Shown piece after piece: positions 35,941 through 48,719 of a DNA stretch of 64,000 nt. The translations under genes were made by a program, and so were the position numbers. The stretch comes from Brienomyrus brachyistius (lineage: Eukaryota; Chordata; Actinopteri; Osteoglossiformes; Mormyridae): the NCBI RefSeq assembly GCF_023856365.1, contig NC_064535.1:9444363-9508362 (forward strand). The letters run 5' to 3'. The first letter of the stretch is position 1. Every line of letters begins with the position of its first letter. The notes beneath the pieces are model-generated. The model saw only the letters and a list, made by a program, of their open reading frames with translations. It ran no database searches and was not told where the DNA came from.

Positions 35941-37381
35941 CACTGAGATCGATGTTCATAACTATGCCTTCTGCTACTTAGCGTGTTTTTGTCATGATAC
36001 AGATAAGACAAATTAAGAACGCGTTTCTTATCTTTCATCTTGAATCTCTGTGTTACCAAGGCCAGTTTGCTGCATATTCAGAGTGCGAGGACTAAACATA
36101 CAACCAGCAAAGATTGTACTCCTGTGTCAGACAAAATCATTTTATCAATTGTATGTTATTTTTTTTTAGTTATGTTTAGTTGGGTAACTGCATCCTACAC
36201 TGTGTTAGTCTTATATTAAATTATGAAATCTTAATTTTTTTAATTATTTAAATATCTTTCACACATCCTCGATGTGACTATTGCGTGTGTCCATTGAGAT
36301 GTCATGACATCATTTTTGCAGCCCTTCCCTAATCTGCAGACGTTAGATTAACATCTACTTCAAGAAGAAAATCTTCAGTCCATCACTAACAAATGAATTT
36401 TAAACTTCCTTAAACATATTTATGTAAATGTAAAAATACTTAGAGTAAGGTAAAATTACTTGAGGGCAATACTGTTTTGAAAACAATTAAAACAAGTATT
36501 ATATAGTATATTTAATAAACATAACTTACTTTATACACCTATGTAAAGCATAAATCCTTGCATAACAATGGTGGAATTTATTTCTTATGTTGTATCTTCC
36601 TTAAATCCAAAAAGATAAAAAAAAAAAAAAACGAAACCTCTTTTCAATATTTTGGTTAAGAAACCTAAAATTATCCATTATTAGCAATTCCTTTTAAAAC
36701 ATAAAGCTGTGAGGATATTTGGAGAAGTGGCAACATCATGTGTCACATGGACCCAAGTTCCCAGAAGAGATACTGGCAATCTGTGAAACTTGTTTTGCAG
36801 CAATCAGAGCATCCTAATAAACAACACATGATCCATAAAGCTCCTTGAAGACTCGACAGACACAGCAATCCAAAACCCCTCCTCTGAGGCTGCACCAATA
36901 TATGTATGTTTCTGGGTCTACTTTGTGAATTTTTCCTCTGTCAAGTAATTATTAGTTAATCATTAGTTTGTCGGTAAAGAGGCCCTGTGGCCTTGGATTT
37001 AAAGGGAAGCTGTTTAAGGTACAGGGAGGCATGACTAAATGTAATGGAGAAGGGAAGTTGGTCTTCCGCTATATATTATACTCAGCATCAGTGAGGGCTT
37101 TGTTTCTGATATAATGACATCAAAAAATTGCGTTATTACACAGATCGTTCACCTGTCATCTGCACCTGTCAAGGTCTACAGTTAAAAAGGATGAAGTGCA
37201 TCCTGTCTTAAAAAGAGGCTGCAGTTATACTCTATGTATTTTTGTTTGCAAAATGAACATACTCATGCATTATTATCATCATCATCATTATTATTATTAG
37301 TAGTAGTAGTAGTTGTAGTAGTATTCTTAATAATGTTGTTATTATTAATATTCATATTCTTTTTATTAATAATTATGATAA

Positions 37382-37740
37382 GAGGGCAGCATGGTGGTGC
37401 AGTGGTTAGCACTGTTGCCTCACACCTCTGGGACCCGGGTTCGAGGCTCCGCCTGGGTCACATGTGTGTGGAGTTTGCATGTTCTCCCCATGTCGTCGTG
37501 GGGTTTCCTCCGGGTACTTCGGTTTCCCCCCACGGTCCAAAGACATGCTGAGGCTCATTGGAATTACTAAATTGCCCATAGGTATGTGTGAGTGAATGGT
37601 GTGTGAGTGTGCCCTGCGATGGGCTGGCCCTCTGTCCTGGGTTGTTCCCTGCCTCGTGCCCATTGCTTCCAGGATAGGCTCTGGACCCCCCCGCGACCCA
37701 GTAGGATAAGCGGTTTGGAAAATGGATGGATGGATAATAA
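37382..37740 (+). repeat. GGTTAGCAC-family repeat, complete, tRNA-promoter-like
   Basis: Starts GGGCAGCATGGTGGTGCAG with an A-box-like TGGTGCAGTGG and a B-box-like GGTTCGAGGCTC, continues through TTTGCATGTTCTCCCC, CCAAAGACATGCTGAG and CCTGCGATGGGCTGGC, and ends ATGGATGGATGGATAATAAT. Inserted in a TTA/AAT-rich simple repeat (37.27-37.38 and after 37.735 kb). The antisense and sense ORFs across it are chance. Confidence 0.9.
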
Positions 37741-38824
37741 TAATAATTGTGATCCAGCACTGCTGAGGCTTGGACTCCTAATGTTAATAGTGTACTTCGA
37801 CATTTTAAACCATCAATTATTTTATAGAAATGAAATTTCATGGACATTCTCTGTGCAAAAATGAAAGGCAAATGGTTTTCAGGGAGTATAGTTACAACGT
37901 GCACTGTGGTTTTCTAATGTGTGCTTGTGAAATTGTCATTGAAAGACATCAGCAGACCCTTTCCATACACTCCGGGTAACCTAAAGTCACAAACGCTGCA
38001 GGTTTCTGAGGTCAACAGCAGCTGTTGTTCGGCGAACGCGATGGGAGAGTGTGCCTCTGTCTCATTCCTGATTACATCGTGTATGTCTGTGTGAACATGC
38101 TACCCCTCCCCAAACTAACACTTCAGTTTAATTACCTAGTGTCTTCCGCACTGGCACAGAAAATGCAGGTTTTCTAATCTTGTGAATGAATCTTGTTGGT
38201 AAAGAAAAAAAAAATAAAAGGTTGTAGGCGGTGCCTTTTAAATAATAGCAGCTCAACAATTACTGGGTGTGCCGTGAGACCTTTCTGCAGGTGCTATTTC
38301 TTCCCCACCTGAGAATGAGAACACAGATGCCAAAACTGGTGCATGCCTTTTAGCTTTTGACACAGTAAGTGTGCGTCTGTAATTCATCTGCAGCATTGGG
38401 TAAGGCAGTGGAGATCTGGGGCCTGTATTACCGAGCTGGATTTTTGGGGTAGCAAGACAACACGTCGGATTTAAGGCAGTCTGGACTGAACGTAAATGAA
38501 CAAAGGATTAGTACATTGAAGCTGGAATACCTTAAATCTAACAAGCTATCTAGCTAACCACCAAATCCTGCTTTGTGATACAGGCCCCTGGAGTCAAACT
38601 GAATTTGTTTTTTCGTGTTGTGGCTGAAAAAGCATGTTTGAGCGCTTTGCTCAGCAGCTGTGTGTATCCAGGCTGCGGTTCACACTTGCACAGCCCTGTT
38701 AACAGCTGCATGAGAGATAAAAGATCAGTCTTGATGCCTGAATGTTGAAGATCAATTTTATGCATTTCCAGTCATTAGGTGGAGATAATAGCACATTTCC
38801 TCCTTAAATTCTTTCTGAAATGGA

Positions 38825-38990
38825 TGCAGGATAGGGGTGTCTTGGTGCCTCAGTGGGCAGCACTGCTATCTAACACCTCCCCGGGTTGTGGGGGGGATTC
38901 AAGCCTCTCCCCTGCTATGTTTGTATAGTCTATGTCCCCCCCATGTCATGTGGGCTTCCTCCAACTGAAGACATGCTGTTAAAGCAACTA
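38825..38990 (+). repeat. GGTTAGCAC-family repeat, decayed
   Basis: GGTGCCTCAGTGGGCAGCAC, GGGGATTCAAGCCTC, and GTGGGCTTCCTCCAACTG follow the order of the 37.4-kb copy. Confidence 0.6.
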
Positions 38991-39039
38991 GCAACTACTG
39001 TTAGGGCCAGTGGAAGATCTAAGCTCATATGGCGCCCTG

Positions 39040-39369
39040 GACTAAATCCTTCTTTTTGCCATTTTTATAAAAAAATTGAAATGATCAAATTAAAAACTAG
39101 GATCAAATTATTTAACGCTTTTAGCGTGGGGACTGAGAAACATACTGCGGTTAAAGTAGCTTGTTTCACTTATAATCAGATTTGTCTTGTTTTTGTTGTA
39201 TGTCTGTTCTGCGCAAAAACATCGAGAGCGATGAAAAAACCAGAGACAAGTTCCTTGTAGATGGAAATATACTTGGCCGATAAAGCTGATTCTGATCCTG
39301 ATTCTGATCCTGATTCTGATCCTGATTCTGATTCTGATTCTGATTCTGATCCTGATTCTGATCCTGATA
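39040..39369 (+). repeat. LINE-like 3' tail with (GATTCTGATCCT)n
   Basis: TACTTGGCCGATAAAGCTGA directly precedes a GATTCTGATCCTGATTCTGA tandem run (39286-39369). This polyadenylation-like tail plus short tandem repeat is the usual 3' end of fish LINEs. The SD-repeat ORFs over it are simple-sequence artefacts. Confidence 0.55.
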
Positions 39370-42300
39370 ACTGCATACCTTTATCCCCCCAACCTCAGGT
39401 TTCCAGTGGGGTGACCAGAGGTCAACCCGCCCCAGCCCCCCCCCCCCCCCCGTCTAGTACTTCTGAGTGGTAGCCTGCCTCGCTCACAAGCTAGAATCAG
39501 GGCGCCCACTCCATCAAGGAGAGCTGAGACACACGGTCACATGATATCACTGACGTGATGTGCAAGTGAGCGATTTATAACCGGTTGCGCAAATGTCATC
39601 ATTCCGATTTCTTTTTTCTGTGCCATACCTAAATCCGCCTGTGGTTAGAGCAATTAGTGACTGGGCATGTATGTGTCCTGTGATCAGGGTTAAATTTAGG
39701 GAGGTGAGGGCTACCTACAGCATAAAATGGTAACAACCAGAAAAAAATGTTTGGGGACCGGGGCCACAACTTAGGTCAGCTTGTGCATAAGTCTGATCCG
39801 GCCTGTAACAGCCCATCCAGGAAGTGAGATACTCCAGGCGTGACTCTGACCAAAATTAATTGGAATACGAATTGAAATATACATGCTTATTTATTCAAAT
39901 TTATTGGGTAAAGACATTACTACACAGTAACCATTCAGACGCTATATCAGAGTTTCTTTAAGCAATTTTAAACAAGCTAGTTGTTTTCTTGAAAAACCTA
40001 ACTATTAAAATGCTGTTGTCCACAGCCAGTTTTGGTAAGTGTTATCATATGCTGCTAAAATGCATTAAACTGCAGGCAAACGCGAGGATTTTGATCGGTA
40101 TCAGAGTCTGGGCTCATGCACGCGCTGCTCTCTGTTACACTGGGCACATGCCCATCTTCTCAGCAGAAGACTCTCTCATTAACAGCTCTTTCCCCACTAT
40201 TCCTGGCATCAGAAAGTGACACTTTAACAATTCAGTTGTGTTAAACCACAGGCACTTGTTAAGAAGAAAAATAGCCACTGATGTCATAGACTGTTTCACT
40301 TTATAGATTCCCTGTTAACATTTTCAAGGTGGCGAACTACTTGTCTAAAGATCTGCAGCTAATTAGATTTAGCAGATGTTTTATACCTGAAACATTAGGT
40401 GAGAATGCTTCCAAATAACTACTTAGGTGATTAACTAATAAATCTGAATAAAACATCACCTTACTGGATTTCACTACCCCTGTTTTGAAAAGCACATGGA
40501 ATATGGAACAATACTGTCTGTCTTAAAAGTATCTAACCATTGTGCTTATATTTTTTAGTCCGTTCATAAGTATTCTGCTCTATCCCATCTTGTGCTTCTG
40601 GCCTTGGAGAGTGACCGGTTTCCATCCATCCTGAACTAATTATTTCCCAACATAGATCAAATAATGATTTTCTCGCTAAATTAAAATAACTAAAAATGTG
40701 ATGAGTAAAGGAAAGAAGACTACATTCTGTATTCACTGTCAGTATACTTGCTTATTGAAACACTGCACTGTTTTCCTTGGTAATTATCTTGCAGAGCTAT
40801 CTGCAGTTCTAGATGAATTAGCCTCGTGGTGGTTCTAGATGGTGCCTACTGACTGGTCCATCATCAGATTCAAGGCTCACGTGCAGGAAGGGCAGAACGG
40901 TGACTGCTCATTCACGCAAATCACATCCGTAAACAAGCGTAGACGAGTGGACTACGCGCACTGATGCTATCGGCCAGAAAATTACTAAAACAATAATGGA
41001 AAAGAGGAAGAGGCTAATTATACATTGGATCACTGACTGAAATTATGGGGAGTTTTTCCTCCAAACCAGATTTAACAGATTTTTGCACAAAGTACCAGTG
41101 TTTAATTTAATTTATTGTGAATTACGTGTTGCAGTACTAACGACCATTGGGTACATCTCATCTGCAAGTAAAAAACTTAGCGATGCATACATCTTTTTCG
41201 TATAATGATTCCATAGCCTTTGTTGCAGAGCTCTCTGTTTATCCAAATGCATTTATATGCCACTTGCAATTACATCATAATTCCTAAGATTACGCCAGAC
41301 TAACAACCGAGAGCATGAAAGACAAATAGAGAAAATATGTTTCTCAACAGGACAAAACTTCTGTTTCGTTCCTGTCGAATGCTGACAGGGATGCAGTATT
41401 TCCAGTATAATACATATAGATTGTATCACTGGAAGAAAGTAGCAAAGCCAGTGAAAGCTTGGAATGTTATCTGCATGTGGAAGTTTATATTTTTCCAAAT
41501 CTTACTGCAGCTTTTTACTGCATGTTGGCTTAATTGACAGACAAAAATAAAACCCACATAACAAAAAGCCAAACCAATAGTTTACTGAGAACATTTTTCC
41601 CTTTGCCAGTGGCTCTTTTACTGATGTAATGAACAAATGTTACTGTTTCCTACTAAAAAGAGGAAGTGCTTCAGGAATGTATGCTTCCTAAACACTAAAT
41701 AAAACCGCCTTGATTTGCATTCTTGTTAGTGACAGGCTGCCAGCAGCGGCCTAATAGGAGTCTAAGCTTTGGTTTTATTTTATTATTGCACTGGAAGGTG
41801 GTTCAGTTACAGCCTGTTCGATTTTTAAATACGTGTTCCATGATTGTCATGTTTGTAATGACAAATTTTTCAGTTATCCTTCATTGTGAATTTTTGTTGT
41901 TTTTTTTTTGCAGTAGGCAACATTGTCAGCAGATCTGAAGGAGCCTTCAGATGTCATCTTTCAATGGTTATTTTATTTGCTCATCTCAATGCGCTTTGTA
42001 TTACTGTTCCTGCTCTGTTTCGGGCGGCTGCAGTTCTGCCGTCCCTAGGATGACTCAGTGTGGCACATAACCAACATCCCAAACTCAGAATCTGTGCCAT
42101 GTTGACATGCCAAGCAGCCACAGGCTAAGGAGCTACCCAGTAGGCCTATTGTCTGTACTCCTCCCTACACTGTTGTGATATTGCATGATTACTGCACCCT
42201 GCAGAAGTCAATGCACCTGTGACTCCATCAGACATACTGTTCTATAGTGTTACTATTTTTTTTCTTTTTCAGCATAGTGCTGTACAAATGACAAAAACTG

Positions 42301-43660
42301 GTGACTTTAAATATTGATGTCACTTTAACAGCCTTGCCTAATAGTATGTTAGTACAACACGCAACAACTTTTGTTTCCTGTGGCCAAGCATAGTGACTGA
42401 TTTCCTCTTTATTTTGAGGACGAACATAAACTTCAGGATATGACTTCATTCTCTTTTCCCGATGCCTTCTGAGACTTCTCTCTGGTCTCATGTAATGCTT
42501 GCCCAACTGTTTCACTCTTCTGTGCTAATCAGAGCTAAACAATGTGATAAACGTAGCTCATGGTGGAGTAGATGTTAACCCCTGGCCTCATGGGTGACCT
42601 ACAAATATAACCAAATACATTTTTACAGTTTATCTCCTTCAATCCCTTCTCTTCAATAAATATGGATAGTGTAATATTGTGATGTCATCTAGAATTCTGA
42701 GCAATCAGCACGTGACTCATTAGTAGCTACGATATAGTCTCCATTCATACTCGCATTCTTGCTCCTGTAGGCTGTAGTGATGGAAGACGCCACCTTCTGT
42801 AACTCGAAGGATGTTTATCAGCATTCACCCTCTCTGCCCATCCAGCCCACCGCACTTACTGCCCTGTCTGTATTCTGCTCTTCAGTGGTGGGAGGTCGAA
42901 GAGTTGGTAATACAGGTGCCAAGTAACCATGTTTGATAAGGTCCGCCTTCTGGTTGATTAATGTAGAGAACCCTCGTTCCAAGAAGTCAAGCAGGGGTCT
43001 TTTCAGACTTTCTGTTTAATATCGTTGTGATTTAATGGCATACTATATTAAATATTTTCACATTTCACATTGCACAGGGCCCAAAAGTGATTTAATAAGA
43101 ACCTTGCTCTAGTCGTGCACATGCTCAGATTTTGTCGCCTCAAATGAGTTGGATGTGTTTCTAGCAACATATTTAAATTTGGTATCAGAGCCACCATACA
43201 GCCTTGGTCTTACCAGTTATTCTCTCCAGTACTGGTGTAAGTTATGGGGAAACCTAAATGTTCCCAAACCGCAGATTAAGACAGACTAACCAGAATTAAT
43301 TGTGACTCACAACCACAGTTAGCGTTTTCTGTGTCGAACATCTACTTTTGAATTTACGCTGATGATGCTGCTGATGTCAATAAACATATTCATTTGTTTC
43401 CCTGCATGTACCGACCAGAAATGATGCACCGAACACCACATGACTGATATGTGTACCAGTACAGCCCTGTCTCTTACTATATCAGCTATGAAAAGTCAGG
43501 TTTGGAAAATGTTGATATGAAAAATTGCCCTGACCTGCACAGGAAGTACGAGTTAGGGAGACAGTCTGATTGGCTTGACGTTGGTAATGTACAATAGTAT
43601 TCATTAATAAGCAGCAGCATTCATGGAATCTGGAGCATAAAATAAATTAAAATAAAATAA

Positions 43661-43726
43661 GCAAGGGTAAGAAAAGGGTAAGGGTAAGTAAGGGTAAGAA
43701 AAGGGTAAGTAAGGGTTAGGAACAGT
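43661..43726. repeat. GGGTAA-rich minisatellite
   Basis: Imperfect array of AAGGGTAAG and GAAAAGGGTAAG blocks ending AAGGGTTAGG. Resembles a telomere-variant hexamer (TAAGGG) but is short and irregular. Confidence 0.85.
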
Positions 43727-43879
43727 AGGAAGGCAATCACCCTTATCCAACCAAAAGTATATACGTATGCACAGGCTGTAACAGTAAATCAAACAAGAAT
43801 AAGGACAGTTCTGTTTAAATATACAGCACATGATTTATTCTTTCAATTGCAAGCATTGCTGACAGTTTCTGACACATAT

Positions 43880-44760
43880 AGTCTATCATGAGCTGTACCA
43901 CGGTAAGGCGGCATTATAAAACAATAATGGGCAGCAGTTGAAAGTAGAAGCTGCGGAGAAACAATTACTGTGTTTATTTCGTCTTGAGTAAGCCGAGCAT
44001 CTGGTTCCAGGCCTCCAGCTAGGGGCTTGCTGCTTCCTCCGGTTGACCTGCGGCCGTCTCTGTGTTGCCTTGCTGTCAAAAGACAATTGGCCTTAAGAGA
44101 GTGTGTGTGTTCTTGCTCTGTGCCTTTAAATAGAAGCGAGGGAGTGATTGATGATCTATGGGCTGGGTGGGAGATGTGCTTTGAGTAAAAGGGACTCAGC
44201 GAGTTTAACCTACAGCCTCTGTTTTTATCATTATCCTCCCCATCGTCCTGGTTGTGGACGGGTATTAATAAAAACAAGGAAGCCATTAAACAAGAACCGT
44301 AGCGCAAAGTGGAAAACTAAAGAATAACACAACAACTGCAGCTAGATAAATAGGGCTCTTCGACCTCAAAGGGATGCATGTTTGTTCCTGAAATCAGCCC
44401 ACATCACGGTTTAATATGCCGTAATTGGGATTTCCAAAGCATGAGGCCCTTGGCTCGCGTTTCCCCCTTGAACTTATTAGTGATCTTCCTTGGTTCCCAT
44501 GCACAATATCCTAAGCAGCATTACGTTACGGAGTCTCAAGTCAAGCACAAAGAAACGGCGCGCTGTTCAGCGCAGAGGAGGCCGAAATGTTCTTCCCTCT
44601 CGGCGGCTGAAACCAGTTCATTCCACCGCTTTCCCAGTTTATCTCTCCTCTGCAAGTGCTGTTGCAGTGCAACTTCCATCTGCCAGAAACCACCCACAGA
44701 AAAATTCATGTCATATGGCATTTAAAATTCATGTCTCTTAATTACCGCCTCTCTCAGACC
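43880..44760. promoter_or_regulatory. Candidate conserved noncoding block A
   Basis: Unique, balanced-composition DNA without repeats or coding exons, with many short motifs (AACAATTACTG, GGCCTTAAGAG, TTTAAATAG, TTAATTACCGCC). The look is that of vertebrate developmental enhancers. Nothing here proves conservation. Confidence 0.3.
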
Positions 44761-45039
44761 ACATTAAAGTAGACGCCAAGCAGATATGAAAGGGCGTACA
44801 TGTACCGAAATGTACATTCTTTGCATCTGACATATACAGGTAATTATCTGATTTTATATATGTCAATAATTTCAACCTTTAACCATGGTATGTGTATGTT
44901 ACAAGATATAAGGATAGCCCACTATTTACAGAAAGCAATTAATCCTTTGGAATTCAATGATTTACAATGTTTATTAGGTTCACGAGTATCTATAATATCT
45001 TGTGTTATTGCACAAAACATTATACAGTATTTTTCTCAT

Positions 45040-45195
45040 TTAAATGCCTGGCTAGTGGTAGGCAGTATAGCCAGGGCTGTGGGTTTGATTCCTGCTCTGC
45101 TGGAGACCTGTAATCTGTCCGCTGTGTGGGATTAGCCGATAATGGGCCGGCACCAGTGATAGGATGTCCTGTGCACTGATAGGCCCTGGACTCAT
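45040..45195 (+). repeat. Possible tRNA-like SINE fragment
   Basis: GTGGTAGGCAGTATAGCC followed by GGGTTTGATTCCTGC, a B-box-like motif. A second tRNA-like head 130 bp from the 45.3-kb SINE. Confidence 0.35.
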
Positions 45196-45327
45196 TATAA
45201 CACTGTTCAACAAAGATGGACATTTGGGTGAAACATGAGTTTCAACGCAAGTTCACGTCTGCTGCAATTAAGGTCATTCTTGGGGCAGAAATTTCTAACC
45301 TGCTGGTTATCAGTGCCCTTATTAAAT

Positions 45328-45540
45328 GTATCACGTTACATTTAGAAAACACTTTCATCCAAGGCAGCATACATTTCTAAAAACATAGTTAGCCTTTCCC
45401 TGGAGCAATTGGGGGTTAAGGGCTTTGCTCGAGCATCCAATGATGAAATCTCGCAGCCGACCACAGGATTTGAACTGGTGACCTTCTGAGCATGGGTACT
45501 GAGCCACAACCCGCAGAGCCTCACAACGCCCCTATATGTT
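45328..45540 (-). repeat. tRNA-derived SINE, near full length
   Basis: Minus strand: GTGGCTCAGTACCCATGCTC (A box), GGTCACCAGTTCAAATCC (B box), body AAAGCCCTTAACCCCCAATT, and a CTTGGATGAAAGTGTTTTCT tail typical of fish SINE 3' ends. Confidence 0.75.
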
Positions 45541-45879
45541 ATGATAATCTATTCAATAAACGTTACTGTTTAGTTGTAAACTTTTCTCTGAGATTTGTTG
45601 GCAGTGTTTGTTATGTTATGACTTCTACGGCTGGATATTGCACTTTGTTTATACCCCTTGCTGCGTGCTAATGGTCTGTACGTGCCAGCCCATCCATCCC
45701 TCAGCACTTCCTTACTGTTCTCATGTACTTCTCAAATGCGCCCCCCCCCCCGTCCCCCCACCTGAAACTAAAGGATTCCTGTTCCTCCAGAAGTACTGAG
45801 AGGCATTTGCATCATGCAGAAAGCCTACATTGTGAGGTGCATGACAGTCTGTGTGTGTAAGCCCATCCTATCATGGGAG

Positions 45880-46370
45880 GGGTGGTTGTGAGGGGGAGTG
45901 TTTTTAATAGATGTGATTCAGAGTGCCCCCAGTGCGTATTTGGAGAGCTGTATAACGTTACTGCCTGCCATCTGGGAGCCACCGCGTCATTGGCTCGGAA
46001 AGCAATGCGCCGAGGGCCCGGTGGCGATGGATGAAACCACAGCATTGTCTAATCGCACTAAAGAGGGAAGTCTTCATACAAACAGGGGAAAAGAGATCGG
46101 TTAATAATTAAAACAAGGCTAACAGCCTGGTGGGGAGTTTCCAGTTTTGGCAGAACTCAGCCGGGTCGATGATGGGGAGTTACTCGGAGCCAAAACATTG
46201 CCTAATTACCAATATGCAAAATAAACACCGGACAGTGCTCGCTCATGCCTGGCTGTCTGGTGCCAATTTTTATTTTGAAAAAAAAAAAAAACAACGATTA
46301 TCGAAACAGATTGAACAAAAGCCTGGGAGCGCTGCAGATTAAAATATCACTCTCCTGGCAAGGAAGAAGC
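45880..46370. promoter_or_regulatory. Candidate conserved noncoding block B
   Basis: Repeat-free block with GATGTGATTCAGAG, GCGTCATTGGCTCGG (CCAAT reversed), GGTTAATAATTAAAAC, CCTAATTACCAATATGCAAA (homeobox plus octamer-like ATGCAAA) and TGCCAATTTTTATTTT. Enhancer-like by composition only. Confidence 0.35.
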
Positions 46371-48719
46371 TGACAGCCAGAGTTTTAGTTCAGGATAGGG
46401 GCATTTCAGGTAATGGATGACTGATGGAGGACTGAGAGACTCTGTGGTGTGAAATTAGGGACGGATGAAAATCTAAGCAAGTAGCATCGTGATTTACAAG
46501 GCAGGGAAATGCAACCAAGGCCTCGTGTATTGTGGTGGTGTGATGCTTGACAATAGCAAGCAAGGCCATCTCTGCGAATTTACCACTTGTTTATACTGGC
46601 TTTGCTCCTACTGTTTAAAATCTCGGGCCCAAGTGTGACTCAGAAAAGTCAGGGGCATAGATACCAACATTGTCTTTGCGGTATGGGGGCCCTCATAAAT
46701 GTTTTTGGGTATGGCAAGCCGATAAGCACGAGCCAAGACACGCCTACTTTCACAATAGCCTTTCTAGTAGAGAAAATTGTGAGTGTTGTGCTTTCATCGG
46801 ATCGTCACAGAGCTGTTTTGTCCGTCCGCCCTTTATAAGCACCTCATGTGCTTTGCCTGACTTAGGAATTCATTCGAATTGTTTTAGAATCTTCACAATC
46901 TTTTTTTTTTATATATTTCTGCAATAATCAAGACTGAACTCGACTGAATTTAATTTCGGTGTAAATTGTGAAATATGCTAATGAGCTGATAGAACGTAGT
47001 ACAACATTTTCTACTCCTGACAGTTGTGTCATGAAGTATTAATGAATAGATTCTATGTCCATGAGTGAAAGAAAAAAGCCAATTAAAGCTAAACATCTTG
47101 ACTGTATAGATTATGCATTATCTATTGAGATAATGGAAATTAGATTATTCCACTCTCAAGGAACATTTATCGTACATAGGAGACATACACACACGCACAC
47201 ACACACAAAACATGTATATATGTGTATATGAGTTAGCCCAAGGGCTTGTGCGTGACACTCCTGTGATGACGGATAGTGAAACCACAACACAGAGTTAAGC
47301 ATCTTTGCAGTATGAGTGCAATTTAAACATTACACACAAAGGCACAATTCAGAATGGCAGAGGTGTCAAGTTATCCCCTACAGGATTTATCTACGCTTGT
47401 TATCCTTTCAAACAATTCCTGATGTAATTACTCCAAATTTCCCAAGGTGGACTGCATATATATGTTGTGTTTAAGACATATTGTTGGCCAGGATTTATTA
47501 TTTTGAAGGAGTTAAACGTTTCTAGCTAAATGAATTGTTCATGAACTCATTAAAAAAAAAAATGCGGAGCTTAGCGTGCAACAGTTATACCACTGTTAAG
47601 TTACTGGTGTACAATGGTGTGTAATTACGGTGTGCAAAGTTGCTCAGGGCAGCAACAGAAGTGCTCGCTAAAACTTTAAACTTCACATCTGTCAAATACG
47701 ATGGGCTCTGGGGGAAGAAACCCTCCTCAGGGGGGGAGAAAATCAAGAATGTTAATAAATTTTCCAACGTGAGTGTCATGGCGATTTGTTTTGTCTCACC
47801 CTGTTTGTCGCAGGCTGCAAAGGGAGGCGTTACTGGGTAGGACGACAATGGAAGCTTGTGGTACCCCTATACTACTAAAAAGCCACAAATTCCTATTTAG
47901 ACTAAAAGCATGCTTTGATTTCATTGTTTGCTTGTTTGCTAATTGGAATAAAAGAAAAGAGGGAAGTTTGCTAAGTTATGAAATGCTACTTTCGATGCTC
48001 CGCTGCAAAGGAAAGAGGACACAAGTGTACTGGGCGAAGCAAGAGATTGCAGAACTTTCGTTAAGTTTTAAGGATGATGGCCCCATCAATGAAAATTGTC
48101 TGCATTTTATGACAGTAGGGAGACCCATGACAATTGCCACACGTTCACCATCTACTTTAGGCACAGGAAGGAACCTGCAAAAGGACGTGTCTAAGTACAA
48201 AACGTGAAGTAGTTTTGAATGACTCTCCAAAGACAAACTGCCAGTAGAAGTTCTGACCTGCACCAGCAGATCACTGGAAGGATTAACCGAGGCCTAGTGC
48301 TTAGAACTGCATCTTCTACTCTCTAATCCTGCACTCTAATTCATCAATATAGTACAATAACCAAAAGCACAGAAATGTAGTTAATAAATCCAGTCCAACC
48401 ACTCTCTGTTTGAAGGTATAATTATGGCAAAACATTTCAAGAAGCTTTTTCTGAACTGTCAATTGCACAAGTAAGAGTTTGCAAAGTTCTCCAATAAAAA
48501 AGAAGCATAAACGAAATGTTTGCTGTTGGGGTTATAGAACTGGGCTTGCAACCAGAACTTCTGTAGGTTCTGCTCCCAGGTGGGTCTTAATATGATAAAA
48601 ATAGAATTATGTTATTGAATATCCAGACCCGCAAATGTCCAACTACCAAGTGGGGGCTTCTGTTTTATTCCCCTTTCCATAAATAACAAGCCCCCATATG
48701 ATTTACGATCTGGCTTGCA

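Noticed and set aside
37406..37904. Overlapping ORFs on both strands
   Set aside because: Lie in a dispersed non-coding repeat with tRNA-like promoter boxes.
39176..39473. Ser-Asp and Ser-Glu repeat ORFs
   Set aside because: Translation of the GATTCTGATCCT simple repeat at a LINE-like tail.
47976..48263. Minus ORF starting VQVRTSTG, compared with the LHPP segment LQVRTGK
   Set aside because: Similarity limited to about five residues and the rest does not match LHPP.
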